Source: Pseudomonas anatoliensis | Lineage (GTDB): Bacteria; Pseudomonadota; Gammaproteobacteria; Pseudomonadales; Pseudomonadaceae | Direction of reading: 5' to 3' | DNA: 64,000 nucleotides | NCBI RefSeq assembly: GCF_017976235.1 | Contig: NZ_JACVHC010000001.1 | Location: 992,001 to 1,056,000, forward strand | Shown here: positions 52,772 through 62,104 of the stretch, one piece after another | Numbering within the stretch: position 1 is the stretch's first letter | Layout: every line of letters starts with the position of its first letter | Program-made: the position numbers and the translations under genes | Notes under the pieces: generated by a model | Seen by the model: the letters and a program-made list of their open reading frames with translations, nothing else | What the model was told of the DNA's origin: nothing | Databases searched by the model: none

Positions 52772-53030
52772 GTTATTACCTTAAGGAAAGTCCGGTTTTC
52801 CGTTCCCGCGACTATTGGGTCAGGGCAATAGCTGGGGCCATTCGTCCTCTTGTAACGCAAGGATACAAGTTGCGCTGAATCGTTGCAGTAACTGAATAGG
52901 TGGCGCAAAAGTGCTTCGCATAAAAGTATGTGACTGGTCCGTTCTCACCATCGCCCCTCCTGCTGGCGCTGCCCCATCGCTTGAGCGAGCACGCCCGTTC
53001 GCCTCAACCGCCACGATCGGATACCATGCC

Positions 53031-53200
53031 GCCCGCCGGTTTCCAATTGGGATTAATAGGGAATCCGTGATGCGCCCCGCGCATCAAACGGAACTGCCCC
53101 CGCAACTGTAGATGCCGAGCCTGCTTCTGAACTGCCACTGGGATTGCTCCCGGGAAGGCTGAAGCAGGCGACGACGCATCAGTCAGGAGACCTGCCGGCC
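53031..53200 (+). ncRNA. Cobalamin (B12) riboswitch
   Basis: The leader contains GGGAATCCGTG, then AACTGCCCCCGCAACTGTAG and the B12 box core GCCACTG at 53134-53140, in the order expected for the adenosylcobalamin riboswitch, and closes with CTGCCGGCC matching the CCGG at the 5' end. A hairpin, GGTGTCC/GGACATC, lies just after it (about 53224-53244) and may be part of the expression platform. It lies 158 bp upstream of the ABC importer operon and should shut it off when B12 is plentiful. The 52772-53030 stretch before it shows no gene. Confidence 0.93.
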
Positions 53201-53357
53201 AAGCAACAATCACTAACCGGCGGGGTGTCCGGGAAGGACATCCTTGTGCGCGCGTCACTTCGGTGATCGGCCTGGCACTGCTTTCAAGGCAGCGTGAGCG
53301 ATGTGTTTCCAGAACCTGCACCCTGGCTCCGTGTACGGTTCAAATGGAGATTGCATC

Positions 53358-54371
53358 ATGCTGTTGCCTCGTTTTGTCGCCCTCGTCGTTGGCCTGGGTG
53401 TTAGCGCCCTCGCCCACGCTGCACCGACGCAGTACCCCCTGACGATTGAAAACTGCGGCAGCACGCTGACCTTCGCGCAGGCCCCGGCGCGCGCGGTGAC
53501 AATCGGCCAGGCCGGCACGGAAATGCTCTTCGCCCTCGGACTGGGTGAAAAAATCGTCGGCACTTCGCTGTGGTTCAACGATGTGCTGCCTCAGTACAAA
53601 GCGCAAAACGACAACATCGAGCGCTTGGCCGATAACGAACCGAGTTTCGAATCGGTGATCGCCAAGCGCCCGCAACTGGTGGCTGTGGAGCTGGAATGGA
53701 TGGTCGGGCCACAAGGCGCGGTCGGCACCCGCGAACAGTTTCACGAACTGAAGATTCCGACGTATCTGATGCCGTCTGACTGCGAGGCCAAGGACAATCT
53801 GGTCGGTGCCGACGGCACGCGTCTGGCGCCGTTTCGCATCGATAGCGTCTATAAAAGCATCACCCAGTTCGGTGAGATTTTTGATGTCCAGGCGCGCGCT
53901 CAACAGTTGAACGCAGACCTCAAGGCGAGCCTCGCCAACTCGATTGCCATGGCGAATGACAAGAAATCGAAAGACATCAGCGCACTGGTCTGGTTTTCCA
54001 GTGCCAGTCTGGATATCGACCCGTACGTCGCCGGACACAAGGGCGTTCCAGACTTCATGCTCAACACGCTGGGCGTGCGCAACGTCGTGGAGTCCGATGA
54101 AGAATGGCCAACTGTCGGCTGGGAAACCATCGCCAAAGCCAACCCGACGTTCCTGGTCATCGCGCGCATGGATCGTCGGCGCTTCCCGGCTGACGACTAC
54201 CTGAAGAAACTGGAATTCCTGCGCAACGATCCCGTAACCCGCAACATGGACGCGGTGAAAAACAACCGCATCATCATTCTCGACGCCATGGCCATGCAGG
54301 CCAGCATGCGCACGTTCGACGGCATCGCCGCACTGGCGAGCGCCATCAACGGCTACGACCTGTCCAAATGA
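53358..54371 (+). CDS. Periplasmic corrinoid-binding protein of ABC importer (BtuF/FecB-like)
   Basis: 337 aa with a signal peptide (LVVGLGVSALAHA, cleavage near residue 22). It has two lobes of the iron/B12 periplasmic-binding fold, with RAVTIGQAGTEMLFALGLGEKIVGTSLW in lobe 1 and GVRNVVESDEEWPTVGWETIAKANP in lobe 2. The ATG at 53358 has GGAGA upstream; an open frame back to 53301 is less likely. Control by a B12 riboswitch makes a corrinoid, or a cobalt-related compound, the likely ligand. Its stop overlaps the permease start (ATGA). Confidence 0.88.
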   Translation: MLLPRFVALVVGLGVSALAHAAPTQYPLTIENCGSTLTFAQAPARAVTIGQAGTEMLFALGLGEKIVGTSLWFNDVLPQYKAQNDNIERLADNEPSFESVIAKRPQLVAVELEWMVGPQGAVGTREQFHELKIPTYLMPSDCEAKDNLVGADGTRLAPFRIDSVYKSITQFGEIFDVQARAQQLNADLKASLANSIAMANDKKSKDISALVWFSSASLDIDPYVAGHKGVPDFMLNTLGVRNVVESDEEWPTVGWETIAKANPTFLVIARMDRRRFPADDYLKKLEFLRNDPVTRNMDAVKNNRIIILDAMAMQASMRTFDGIAALASAINGYDLSK

Positions 54372-55384
54372 CCGCGACGTTGATACGCACCCTGTTGGCA
54401 CTGGCCATCCTGCTTTTAGCGGTGATTGCCGGTGTGGCCATTGGTGAGACGACCATTGATCCCATCGTGGTGTTTCAGGTGCTGGCCAACAAACTGTGGG
54501 CGGCCGGTTATGTGCTTGATCCGATCGACGAAGGCATTGTCTGGAACTATCGCCTGACTCGCGCGCTGGTGGCTGCCGCTTGCGGCGCAGGCCTGGCGAC
54601 TTGCGGGGTGATTCTGCAATCGCTGCTGCGCAACCCGTTGGCCGATCCGTATCTGCTCGGCATTTCCGCTGGTGCCTCGACGGGCGCGGTGATGGTCGCG
54701 TTGCTGGGTTTCGGTGCCGGGGCGATTTCCATGTCAGTTGGTGCGTTTGGCGGCGCTGTTGTGGCGTTCGCCGTGGTGGTTTTGCTCGGCCGCGCCGCTG
54801 GCTCACCGGGTAATACCGGCCAGATCATTTTGGCGGGGATCGCCGGTTCGCAACTGTTCAATGCGCTCACGGCATTTCTGATCACCAAGTCGGCCAGCTC
54901 CGAACAGGCACGCGGCATCATGTTCTGGATGCTCGGCAATCTCAGCGGCGTGCGCTGGCCATCGGTGTGGCTGGCGGTGCCGGTGGCGGTCATCGGGCTC
55001 GTTGTGTGCCTGTGGCATCGGCGTGCGCTGGACGCGTTTACCTTTGGCGTCGACTCAGCGGCATCGCTCGGGATACCAGTGCGGCGCGTGCAGTTGCTGT
55101 TGATCAGTTGCGCCGCACTGGTGACGGCAGTGATGGTGTCGATTGTCGGCTCGATTGGTTTCGTGGGTTTGGTGATTCCCCACGCTGTAAGGCTTTTGCT
55201 CGGCACTCGACACACGCGTCTGCTGCCCGCGAGTGCACTGGGTGGCGCGGTGTTTTTGATTGCCGCTGATGTGCTGTCGCGCACGCTGATCAAAGGCCAG
55301 GTGATCCCGGTCGGCGTGATTACCGCGCTGGTCGGTGCGCCAGTGTTCGCGCTGATCCTGATCGGCCGGAGGAATGCCCGATGA
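54368..55384 (+). CDS. FecCD/BtuC-family permease
   Basis: 338 aa with about ten membrane helices. It has the FecCD/BtuC signature NYRLTRALVAAACGAGLATCGVILQSLLRNPLADPYLLGISAGA and the coupling-region GSIGFVGLVIPHAVRLL. It starts within the end of the binding-protein gene and ends within the start of the ATPase gene, each by a four-base overlap. It forms the channel of a type II importer, probably for B12 or a corrinoid, given the riboswitch. Confidence 0.93.
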   Translation: MTATLIRTLLALAILLLAVIAGVAIGETTIDPIVVFQVLANKLWAAGYVLDPIDEGIVWNYRLTRALVAAACGAGLATCGVILQSLLRNPLADPYLLGISAGASTGAVMVALLGFGAGAISMSVGAFGGAVVAFAVVVLLGRAAGSPGNTGQIILAGIAGSQLFNALTAFLITKSASSEQARGIMFWMLGNLSGVRWPSVWLAVPVAVIGLVVCLWHRRALDAFTFGVDSAASLGIPVRRVQLLLISCAALVTAVMVSIVGSIGFVGLVIPHAVRLLLGTRHTRLLPASALGGAVFLIAADVLSRTLIKGQVIPVGVITALVGAPVFALILIGRRNAR

Positions 55385-56172
55385 ATGCGCTGTCCCCGGT
55401 GGTCGGCGAATCGGTGCTGCGTTGCTGCGGCCTCGGCTTTGATATCCGCGATGCGCGGTTGCTGCACGAGATTGATCTGGACATCCGTCGCGGCGAAACC
55501 CTTGGCCTTGTCGGCCCCAACGGTTCTGGCAAATCCACTTTGCTGAAATTGCTCTGCGGCGTACGCACGCCCAGTCGTGGCGACATCCATCTCCACGGCC
55601 AGCGGTTGAAGACGCTGTCGCGCCGAACCATCGCGCAAACGCTGGCGGTGGTTGAGCAGCAGGCGGACACCCTCGACGCGATCAGCGTGTTTGATGCCGT
55701 GGCGCTGGGTCGAACGCCATGGCTGTCGGCGCTCAGTCCGTGGTCTGCCGAGGACGATGGCATTATCGATCAGGCCTTGCGCGATGTTGACGCGACGCAT
55801 CTGCGCAATCGCTCCTGGCGCAGCCTTTCCGGTGGCGAGCGCCAGCGTGTGCACATCGCGCGCGCCCTCGCCCAGCGCCCGCAAATCCTGCTGCTGGACG
55901 AACCCACCAACCACCTGGATATCCAGCATCAACTGTCTATTTTGAATGTGGTTCAAGCGTTGCCGGTGACCACGGTGATTGCCCTGCACGACCTCAATCA
56001 AGCACTGACTTGTGATCGATTGGCCGTACTGGAAAAGGGTCGCCTGGTCGCCCTCGGCAAACCACTTGAGGTGTTGACCCCGCAACGCCTGCTCGACACG
56101 TTCGGGGTGCATGCCCATTACCTGACCGACCCTTTCGACGGCGCGCAGATCCTGCGATTGCGCTCTTCCTGA
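55381..56172 (+). CDS. ABC importer ATPase (BtuD/FecE-like)
   Basis: 263 aa. Walker A is GPNGSGKSTL, the signature LSGGERQRVHIARAL, Walker B ILLLDEPTNHLD and the switch His in IALHDLNQAL. It is the last gene of the B12-riboswitch operon and powers the BtuC-like permease. It ends five bases before the convergent GNAT gene's stop codon. No btuB receptor or cobalamin-synthesis gene follows in this window. Confidence 0.93.
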   Translation: MNALSPVVGESVLRCCGLGFDIRDARLLHEIDLDIRRGETLGLVGPNGSGKSTLLKLLCGVRTPSRGDIHLHGQRLKTLSRRTIAQTLAVVEQQADTLDAISVFDAVALGRTPWLSALSPWSAEDDGIIDQALRDVDATHLRNRSWRSLSGGERQRVHIARALAQRPQILLLDEPTNHLDIQHQLSILNVVQALPVTTVIALHDLNQALTCDRLAVLEKGRLVALGKPLEVLTPQRLLDTFGVHAHYLTDPFDGAQILRLRSS

Positions 56173-56176
56173 TCCG

Positions 56177-56677
56177 TCAGTTCTGAATTCGGCAATCCAT
56201 ATGAGTCGTCTGCCAGACCGGGTCGGGATCGACGTTGATCACCTGAAAACCGCGTTTCAGCCAGAAATTGATCGCACCCGGCAAGAACGGATGCGTGTGC
56301 AGGTAGATCACGTCGACTCCGGCGTCTTCGGCTGATGATTTCAACGTCTGGTAAAGCTCACTGGCCAATCCTGAGCGTCTGTACTCGGGAATGACAAACA
56401 GCCGCACCACTTCCACGACCTCGAGTTGCTGATAGTCGAGGTGTTCGAAGCGCTGGTCATAGGGTAAATAACCGATCGCGGCGACGATGCGGCCTTCATT
56501 ACGGGCGACCAGAAAACGTCCGGCGCCACTGATGTAAGTCTCTTCAAAATTCGCCAGATCTGGCGGGATTCCTGTGGCGCTCAGCTTCGGAAAAAGCTCA
56601 GCGCGAGCCTGCATGACGAAGTCGATGACCTCGGCAATCTCTGACCGGGTCACGGCCTCGATGTTGAATGTGGACAC
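56177..56677 (-). CDS. GNAT-family N-acetyltransferase
   Basis: 166 aa. It has the acetyl-CoA-binding motif VVRLFVIPEYRRSGLASELYQTL (R/Q-x2-G-x-A) near residue 110, preceded by GRFLVARNEGRIVAAIGYLP. I prefer the GTG start at 56675-56677 because TGGAG lies 7 bases upstream; ATG codons at 56731 and 56716 would add a leader that overlaps the upstream gene. Substrate unknown. It follows the 82-aa gene on the same strand by 25 bp, so the two may be co-transcribed. Confidence 0.82.
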   Translation of the reverse strand: MSTFNIEAVTRSEIAEVIDFVMQARAELFPKLSATGIPPDLANFEETYISGAGRFLVARNEGRIVAAIGYLPYDQRFEHLDYQQLEVVEVVRLFVIPEYRRSGLASELYQTLKSSAEDAGVDVIYLHTHPFLPGAINFWLKRGFQVINVDPDPVWQTTHMDCRIQN

Positions 56678-56702
56678 ATAATCTCCATAGTTGAAAACCA
56701 CT

Positions 56703-56951
56703 TTACCGATAGTCATCCCCAGATACCGCACGCAGCCAGGCTTGATCAGCGTCGAGACGCAACACCCGCCACTCTTCGAAGGTTATTTTCCCCAAGCGGT
56801 CCAGTTCATCGGCCCGGCGAATCAGCTCTTCGTGATAGCCGTCCGGGTTATCCCGACGCAACGTCACATCGTCAAACGCCGCGTGCCAACGATCCAGTGC
56901 GGCGAGTTTTTTGACTTCGGTATCGCTCAGCAGATTCTTGTAGGCATTCAT
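56703..56951 (-). CDS. Small conserved hypothetical protein (82 aa)
   Basis: An 82-residue, helix-rich, charged protein (MNAYKNLLSDTEVKKLAALD at the start, then EEWRVLRLDADQAWLRAV near the end). It has no signal peptide or membrane helix and no motif I recognise. It is upstream of the GNAT gene on the same strand with a 25-bp gap. It could be a small regulatory or partner protein of that gene, but no function can be assigned. Confidence 0.65.
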   Translation of the reverse strand: MNAYKNLLSDTEVKKLAALDRWHAAFDDVTLRRDNPDGYHEELIRRADELDRLGKITFEEWRVLRLDADQAWLRAVSGDDYR

Positions 56952-57048
56952 GGCACGGATCCCCCGGTGCGAGGCTTTAAACGGTAGTGAGGCCCTCTCA
57001 GCAACGGACGCAACACTCAGGCCAGGAGTTCAAACCGGAGATGAGCGA

Positions 57049-57960
57049 CTAGCCCAGCGCCGTGTCGAGAAACATCATTACCCCGAAGCCCAGCATGAGC
57101 CCAAGCGTCGCCGGTGTTTCATGGCCGTTACGGTGCGTTTCGGGAATCACTTCGTGGGACACCACAAAAATCATCGCGCCAGCAGCAAGCCCCAGTGCAA
57201 TCGGGTAACCCAGCGCGAAGCTACTGGAAATGCCCAGACCGACGACGGCGCCCAATGGCTCCATCAAGCCGGATGCAATGGCGATCATCGCCGCGCGCAG
57301 TGCTGAAATACCGGTCACCCGCAAGGCCAGCGCCACCGCCAGACCTTCGGGAATGTCCTGGATGGCAATGGCTGTGGTCAGCGGCAGGCCGACCTGCATA
57401 TCGCCATTGGCGAAACTGACGCCGATGGCCATGCCTTCCGGCAAGTTGTGCAAGGTAATCGCCAGGACGAACAACCAGACCCTGTTGATGCGCTCCACTT
57501 CCGGCCCGCGCCGACCGCTCTCGGCATGTTCGTGAGGGACAAATCGGTCGAGTCCGATCATCAACGCCACCCCCAGTCCCAATCCCAGCACGACGATGCC
57601 CGCAGCCAGCATCGGGTTGCCGCTAAGCTCCCGAGCGGCTTCGATACCGGGAAGAATCAATGAAAACGAACTGGCGGCGAGCATCATGCCGGCGGCGAAG
57701 CCGAGCATGGTGTCCTGCGTGCGCGCCGAGATGTCGCGCAGCGCAATGGCTGCCACGGCGCCCAGCGCGGTTGCACCAAATCCGGAAAGTCCACCCAGTA
57801 CGGCGAGTTGCAAGTTAGCGCGGTCGGCATTCACCAAGGCACCGTAGCCACTGACCAGCAACAGCACTGCCACCCCTGCCAGTACCAGCCAAAACATCAT
57901 GCCCATCCAGCGCCGGTTTGACGCTTGAGTCGGCCTTGCAGACGCAACAGGTTGCGACAT
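57049..57960 (-). CDS. ZIP-family metal transporter
   Basis: 303 aa, eight membrane helices. It carries HNLPEGMAIGVSF in helix 4 and IQDIPEGLAVAL in helix 5, the metal-binding motifs of ZIP proteins (HNxPEG), and a His/acid-rich loop (DRFVPHEHAESGRRGPEVER) between helices 3 and 4. The ATG at 57958-57960 is preceded by AGGAGGAG. It probably imports zinc or another divalent metal. It is divergent from gcd; the 323-bp gap holds the gcd promoter at 58226-58254 and no other gene. Confidence 0.9.
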   Translation of the reverse strand: MSQPVASARPTQASNRRWMGMMFWLVLAGVAVLLLVSGYGALVNADRANLQLAVLGGLSGFGATALGAVAAIALRDISARTQDTMLGFAAGMMLAASSFSLILPGIEAARELSGNPMLAAGIVVLGLGLGVALMIGLDRFVPHEHAESGRRGPEVERINRVWLFVLAITLHNLPEGMAIGVSFANGDMQVGLPLTTAIAIQDIPEGLAVALALRVTGISALRAAMIAIASGLMEPLGAVVGLGISSSFALGYPIALGLAAGAMIFVVSHEVIPETHRNGHETPATLGLMLGFGVMMFLDTALG

Positions 57961-58225
57961 TGCTCCTCCTGATTTTTTTGAAGTGGGTACATCGCACGTC
58001 CGCGCCGGGATCGGCAGCGGTGCAGGCAATCCACAATGATCTGAAACGTGGTCGAAAGGAATAATTGCAATTTTCACGGTGCGCTTGCGACGGGCGGCGC
58101 TCACCGCCGATTTTAGCGCCTGTCGTCAGCATTTGGCCAAACGCAGCAAACGCCTGACGTGTGCAGGGCCTTGCGATGGAGCGCTTGATACAAGGACGAA
58201 CTACGCTTGAAGGTGAAATTGTGAT

Positions 58226-58254
58226 TTAACTAGATAGTTACCTAACTATATAAT
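58226..58254 (+). promoter_or_regulatory. gcd promoter with palindromic operator in the spacer
   Basis: TTAACT (58226-58231, -35) and TATAAT (58249-58254, perfect -10) are 17 bp apart. The space between is filled by TAGATAGTTA-CC-TAACTATATA (58231-58252), a near-perfect palindrome with 7-bp perfect inner arms. This is the layout of a repressor site that blocks polymerase. The regulator is not identified; the AT-rich symmetrical form suggests a MarR- or TetR-type dimer. Confidence 0.65.
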
Positions 58255-58283
58255 GCGCGCTTCATTTCAACGGGGCTCTCAAC

Positions 58284-60692
58284 GTGAAGCAAAGTCAACG
58301 CGTCTCTGGCGTATCAAAATTCATTCTGATCGGGTTGGGCGTGATCATCGCCCTGCTCGGTCTGGCCCTCGCGGCCGGGGGCGTGAAGTTGGTCGGCCTC
58401 GGCGGATCGTGGTACTTCCTGGTCGGTGGTCTGGTCATGACCATCGCCGGTTTGCTGATCGCGCGCTATAAGCCGGCCGGTGCCTGGTTGTTTGCGGCGT
58501 TCCTGCTGGCAACGGCCGTCTGGGCAGTCAGCGACGTGGGCCTGGTGTTCTGGCCGTTGTTCTCGCGTCTGTTCATGTTCGGCGCGGTCGGCCTGGCCGT
58601 TACGTTGGTCTATCCCCTGCTGACCCGCGCCAACGGCGGTGTGCCTGGCCGTGGCGCTTATGGCGTTGCCGCGGTATTGGCAGTGGCACTGGCTGTCGCG
58701 GCCGGCAATATGTTCGTCGCCCACCCGACAGTTGCCGCGACCGGCACTGGCCCGGGCCTCACCCCTGTCGAGCCTGACAAGGCGCAGAAGGATTGGGCTC
58801 ACTACGGTAATACCGAAGGTGGCAGCCGCTTCGCCGCGCTGGACCAGATCAACCGTACCAACGTCGACAAATTGCAGGTCGCGTGGACGTATCACACCGG
58901 TGACGTCGCCGAGAGCGATGGCAACGGTGCCGAAGACCAGCTCACCCCGCTGCAGGTCGGCAACAAAGTGTTCATCTGCACCCCGCACAACAACCTGATC
59001 GCGCTGGATGCCGACACCGGCAAGGAAATCTGGAAAAACTCGATCAACGCGCAATCGAAAGTCTGGCAGCGTTGCCGTGGCATGGCTTACTTCGACGCCA
59101 CTGCGGCAGTCGCCAAGCCAGAAAACTCGCCAGTCGCTCCAGAAACGGCCGACGCCCTCCCTGCCCACTGCCAACGTCGTTTGCTGACCAACACCATCGA
59201 CGCACGCCTGATTGCCGTGGATGCCGACACCGGCGAGTTCTGCCGGGGTTTTGGCAACAATGGCCAGGTTGATCTCAAGGCCGGTCTGGGCAATGTCCCG
59301 GACAGCTACTATCAGTTGTCCTCCGCCCCGTTGATGGCCGGGACCACCGTAGTCGTTGGCGGTCGTGTGGCCGACAACGTGCAAACCGACATGCCGGGCG
59401 GCGTGATCCGTGGGTTCGACGTGATGACTGGCGCCATGCGCTGGGCATTCGACCCAGGCAACCCGCAGGATCGCAACGCGCCAGCCGACGGCAGCACCTA
59501 TGTGCGCAGCACGCCGAACAGCTGGGCACCGATGTCTTACGACGCGGCGACCAACACCGTATTCCTGCCGATGGGCAGTTCTTCCACCGACATCTATGGT
59601 GTGGAGCGCAGCAAACTGGATCACACCTACGGTGCGTCGATCCTCGCGCTGGACGCCAACAGTGGTGAAGAAAAGTGGGTGTTCCAGACCGTTCACAACG
59701 ATCTCTGGGACTTCGACCTGCCGATGCAGCCGAGCCTGATCGACTTCACCAAGGACGGCAAAACCGTTCCGGCGCTGGTCATCGGCACCAAGGCTGGCCA
59801 GATTTATGTACTGGATCGCGCTACCGGCAAACCGCTGACCGACGTTGAAGAAGTGCCGGTCAAAGCGGCCAACATCCCTAACGAACCGTACTCGCCAACC
59901 CAGCCAAAATCGGTGGGCATGCCGCAGATCGGTGCTCAGCACCTGACCGAATCGGACATGTGGGGCGCAACGCCGTACGACCAACTGTTGTGCCGGATCG
60001 ATTTCAAGTCGATGCGTTATGACGGCTTGTACACCGCGCCGGGCACCGACAAGTCGCTGAGCTTCCCGGGTTCGCTGGGCGGCATGAACTGGGGCAGCAT
60101 CTCCACTGATCCGGTGCACGGTTTCATCTTCGTCAACGACATGCGCCTGGGTCTGTGGATTCAGATGATCCCGTCGCAGAACAAGGCTCAGGCCGCTTCC
60201 GGTGGCGAATCGCTGAACACCGGCATGGGCGCCGTGCCGCTCAAGGGCACGCCTTACGCGGTGAACAAAAACCGTTTCCTGTCGGTCGCCGGCATTCCTT
60301 GCCAGGCGCCGCCGTTCGGCACGCTGACTGCCATCGACATGAAGACGCAGAAAGTCGCCTGGCAAGTGCCGGTCGGCACTGTTGAAGACACCGGTCCGCT
60401 GGGTATCCGCATGCACCTGCCGATCAAGGTTGGTCTGCCAACCCTCGGCGGCACCCTGTCGACCCAAGGTGGCCTGATCTTTATCGCCGGCACTCAAGAC
60501 TTCTACCTGCGCGCCTTCAACAGCGGCAACGGTGAAGAAGTCTGGAAGGCGCGTCTGCCTGTGGGCAGCCAGGGCGGCCCTATGACTTACGTTTCGCCGA
60601 AGACCGGCAAGCAGTTCATCGTTGTCACCGCCGGTGGTGCTCGTCAGTCGACCGATCGTGGCGACTACGTGATGGCTTACGCGCTGCCGTAA
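58284..60692 (+). CDS. gcd: Membrane-bound PQQ-dependent glucose dehydrogenase
   Basis: 802 aa starting with GTG. Five N-terminal helices (residues 1-140) anchor it in the inner membrane, and a PQQ eight-bladed propeller faces the periplasm. Seen are WAYHTGD-like WTYHTGDVAE, the GRVADN and GGVIRGFDVMTGAMRWAFDPG propeller motifs, the WVFQTVHNDLWDFDLP segment with its catalytic-site Asp, and GGTLSTQGGLIFIAGTQDFYLRAF near the end. It oxidises glucose to gluconolactone and feeds electrons to ubiquinone, the first step of the peripheral glucose route in Pseudomonas. The OprB porin gene follows. The promoter carries a strong palindrome. Confidence 0.95.
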   Translation: MKQSQRVSGVSKFILIGLGVIIALLGLALAAGGVKLVGLGGSWYFLVGGLVMTIAGLLIARYKPAGAWLFAAFLLATAVWAVSDVGLVFWPLFSRLFMFGAVGLAVTLVYPLLTRANGGVPGRGAYGVAAVLAVALAVAAGNMFVAHPTVAATGTGPGLTPVEPDKAQKDWAHYGNTEGGSRFAALDQINRTNVDKLQVAWTYHTGDVAESDGNGAEDQLTPLQVGNKVFICTPHNNLIALDADTGKEIWKNSINAQSKVWQRCRGMAYFDATAAVAKPENSPVAPETADALPAHCQRRLLTNTIDARLIAVDADTGEFCRGFGNNGQVDLKAGLGNVPDSYYQLSSAPLMAGTTVVVGGRVADNVQTDMPGGVIRGFDVMTGAMRWAFDPGNPQDRNAPADGSTYVRSTPNSWAPMSYDAATNTVFLPMGSSSTDIYGVERSKLDHTYGASILALDANSGEEKWVFQTVHNDLWDFDLPMQPSLIDFTKDGKTVPALVIGTKAGQIYVLDRATGKPLTDVEEVPVKAANIPNEPYSPTQPKSVGMPQIGAQHLTESDMWGATPYDQLLCRIDFKSMRYDGLYTAPGTDKSLSFPGSLGGMNWGSISTDPVHGFIFVNDMRLGLWIQMIPSQNKAQAASGGESLNTGMGAVPLKGTPYAVNKNRFLSVAGIPCQAPPFGTLTAIDMKTQKVAWQVPVGTVEDTGPLGIRMHLPIKVGLPTLGGTLSTQGGLIFIAGTQDFYLRAFNSGNGEEVWKARLPVGSQGGPMTYVSPKTGKQFIVVTAGGARQSTDRGDYVMAYALP

Positions 60693-60721
60693 ACATCTGC
60701 GAGCCACTTCATTGCACTTGT

Positions 60722-60745
60722 GCGCGGCACCTTCGGGTGCCGCGC
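60722..60745 (+). terminator. Hairpin between gcd and oprB
   Basis: GCGCGGCACC-TTCG-GGTGCCGCGC is a perfect 10-bp stem with a stable UUCG loop, 30 bp after the gcd stop. The T-tract is weak (CGCTTT), so partial readthrough into oprB is likely and it may stabilise the gcd mRNA end. Confidence 0.65.
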
Positions 60746-60787
60746 CGCTTTATGCCTATCGCTGAAGATTTCACCAGGAAGATTTCC

Positions 60788-62077
60788 ATGTTTCGTTTTT
60801 CTCATATCGGCTGGATCAACGGCGTGCTGTTGGGCCTGACTTGCAGCACCGCCCTGCCCGCCTTCGCCGATGCCGACTCGAACCTGTTGACCCGCAATAC
60901 CTTGACTGGCGATTGGGGCGGCCTGCGCCACCAGATGGACGAAGATGGCGTCAAGTTCACCGGCGATTACAGCGGTGAAATGGCCTACAATGCCGACGGC
61001 GGGCTGCATCGTTCGGCGCGTTACTCGCAGAACATCAAGCTCGGCGTGCAATTCGACCTGAGCAAACTGTATGGCGTGGACAACGCCGGCAAGGTCCAAC
61101 TGACCATCAACGACCGCCGCGGCAACAGCGCCTCCGACGATCTGGTCGGCAACCGTCTGCCAATTCAGGAAAACTACGGTGGCCTCTACACCCGCCTGAC
61201 CGAGTTGAGCTACGAGCGTTCGCTCTTCACCCCGGCGCTGAACGTCAAACTCGGCTACATGGCCATGGGTAACGACCTCGGCGGCCTGGACAGTGGCATT
61301 CTATGCAACTTCATGAACGCCGGTTTCTGCGGCCACCCGCTGAACATGTCCGGCGGCAGCGGCTGGACCAACTACCCCAACGCTCGGTTGGGCGTGCGGG
61401 TGAAATACGACCTGTCGCCAGCGTGGCAACTGCGTGTGGCCGCATTCAATGTAGACCCCGAAAGCAACGGCGACTCCAGCCGTGCGTGGCATCTTGGGCC
61501 GAAACACACGACGGGTACCGTGGTGCCGATCGAGTTGGTGTACAAGCACGCGGGGGACTTACCGGGTGAATACAAGGTTGGTTACTACTACGACAGCTCC
61601 GATGTAAAACGCATCGACAGCGACAAAGAGGTGTCCGGTCGCGGTGGTCATTACCTGCTCGTCGACCAGGCGGTGTGGCGCTCGCAAGCGTCCGAAGGTC
61701 GCAGCCTGCACGCCTTCGGTCAGTATTCGGCAGCCAGTTCTGCCGCTTCGCCTTTCAGCAAGTGGTACGGCACAGGCGTGGTGTTGTACAAACCGTTCGA
61801 AGGCCGGCCGCGTGACACGCTTGCTTTGGGCTATGGCCGCGCTGTGCCCAACCCGCGCAGTCGCGATGTGCAACAAGACGCCGCGCTGAACAACGGCACA
61901 GCGTTCCCGAATCTGGACAGCGCCGAACAGTTGATCGAACTCGGTTACGGTTATCAGGCCACGCCCTGGCTGACCCTGCGCCCAAATATGCAGTACATCA
62001 TCGAGCCGGGAGCGTTCTCCGGGCAAGACATCGACAATGCGCTGGTGTTTGGCTTGCAGGTGAAAGCTGCGCTCTGA
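60788..62077 (+). CDS. oprB: Carbohydrate-selective porin, OprB family
   Basis: 429 aa with a signal peptide ending near ALPAFADA. The mature protein begins TRNTLTGDWGGLRHQMDEDGVKFTGDYSGE, the hallmark of OprB porins, followed by a 16-18-strand barrel. The ATG at 60788 has AGGAAG upstream. It lets glucose and related sugars cross the outer membrane, which suits its place after gcd. An intrinsic terminator follows the gene. Other OprB-like paralogues exist in Pseudomonas, so this copy need not be the main glucose porin. Confidence 0.88.
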   Translation: MFRFSHIGWINGVLLGLTCSTALPAFADADSNLLTRNTLTGDWGGLRHQMDEDGVKFTGDYSGEMAYNADGGLHRSARYSQNIKLGVQFDLSKLYGVDNAGKVQLTINDRRGNSASDDLVGNRLPIQENYGGLYTRLTELSYERSLFTPALNVKLGYMAMGNDLGGLDSGILCNFMNAGFCGHPLNMSGGSGWTNYPNARLGVRVKYDLSPAWQLRVAAFNVDPESNGDSSRAWHLGPKHTTGTVVPIELVYKHAGDLPGEYKVGYYYDSSDVKRIDSDKEVSGRGGHYLLVDQAVWRSQASEGRSLHAFGQYSAASSAASPFSKWYGTGVVLYKPFEGRPRDTLALGYGRAVPNPRSRDVQQDAALNNGTAFPNLDSAEQLIELGYGYQATPWLTLRPNMQYIIEPGAFSGQDIDNALVFGLQVKAAL

Positions 62078-62104
62078 TCTGCCGATCCCCCGATTGCAGA
62101 ACAT

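Noticed and set aside
53340-54806. A 488-codon minus-strand open frame over the corrinoid-binding protein gene
   Set aside because: It spans the overlap of two clear plus-strand genes of a riboswitch operon and has no domain.
58314-60707. A 797-codon open frame antisense to gcd
   Set aside because: It is the usual long shadow frame of a GC-rich gene: no plausible start, low-complexity Arg/His/Gln-rich translation and no family resemblance, while gcd on the plus strand is unmistakable.
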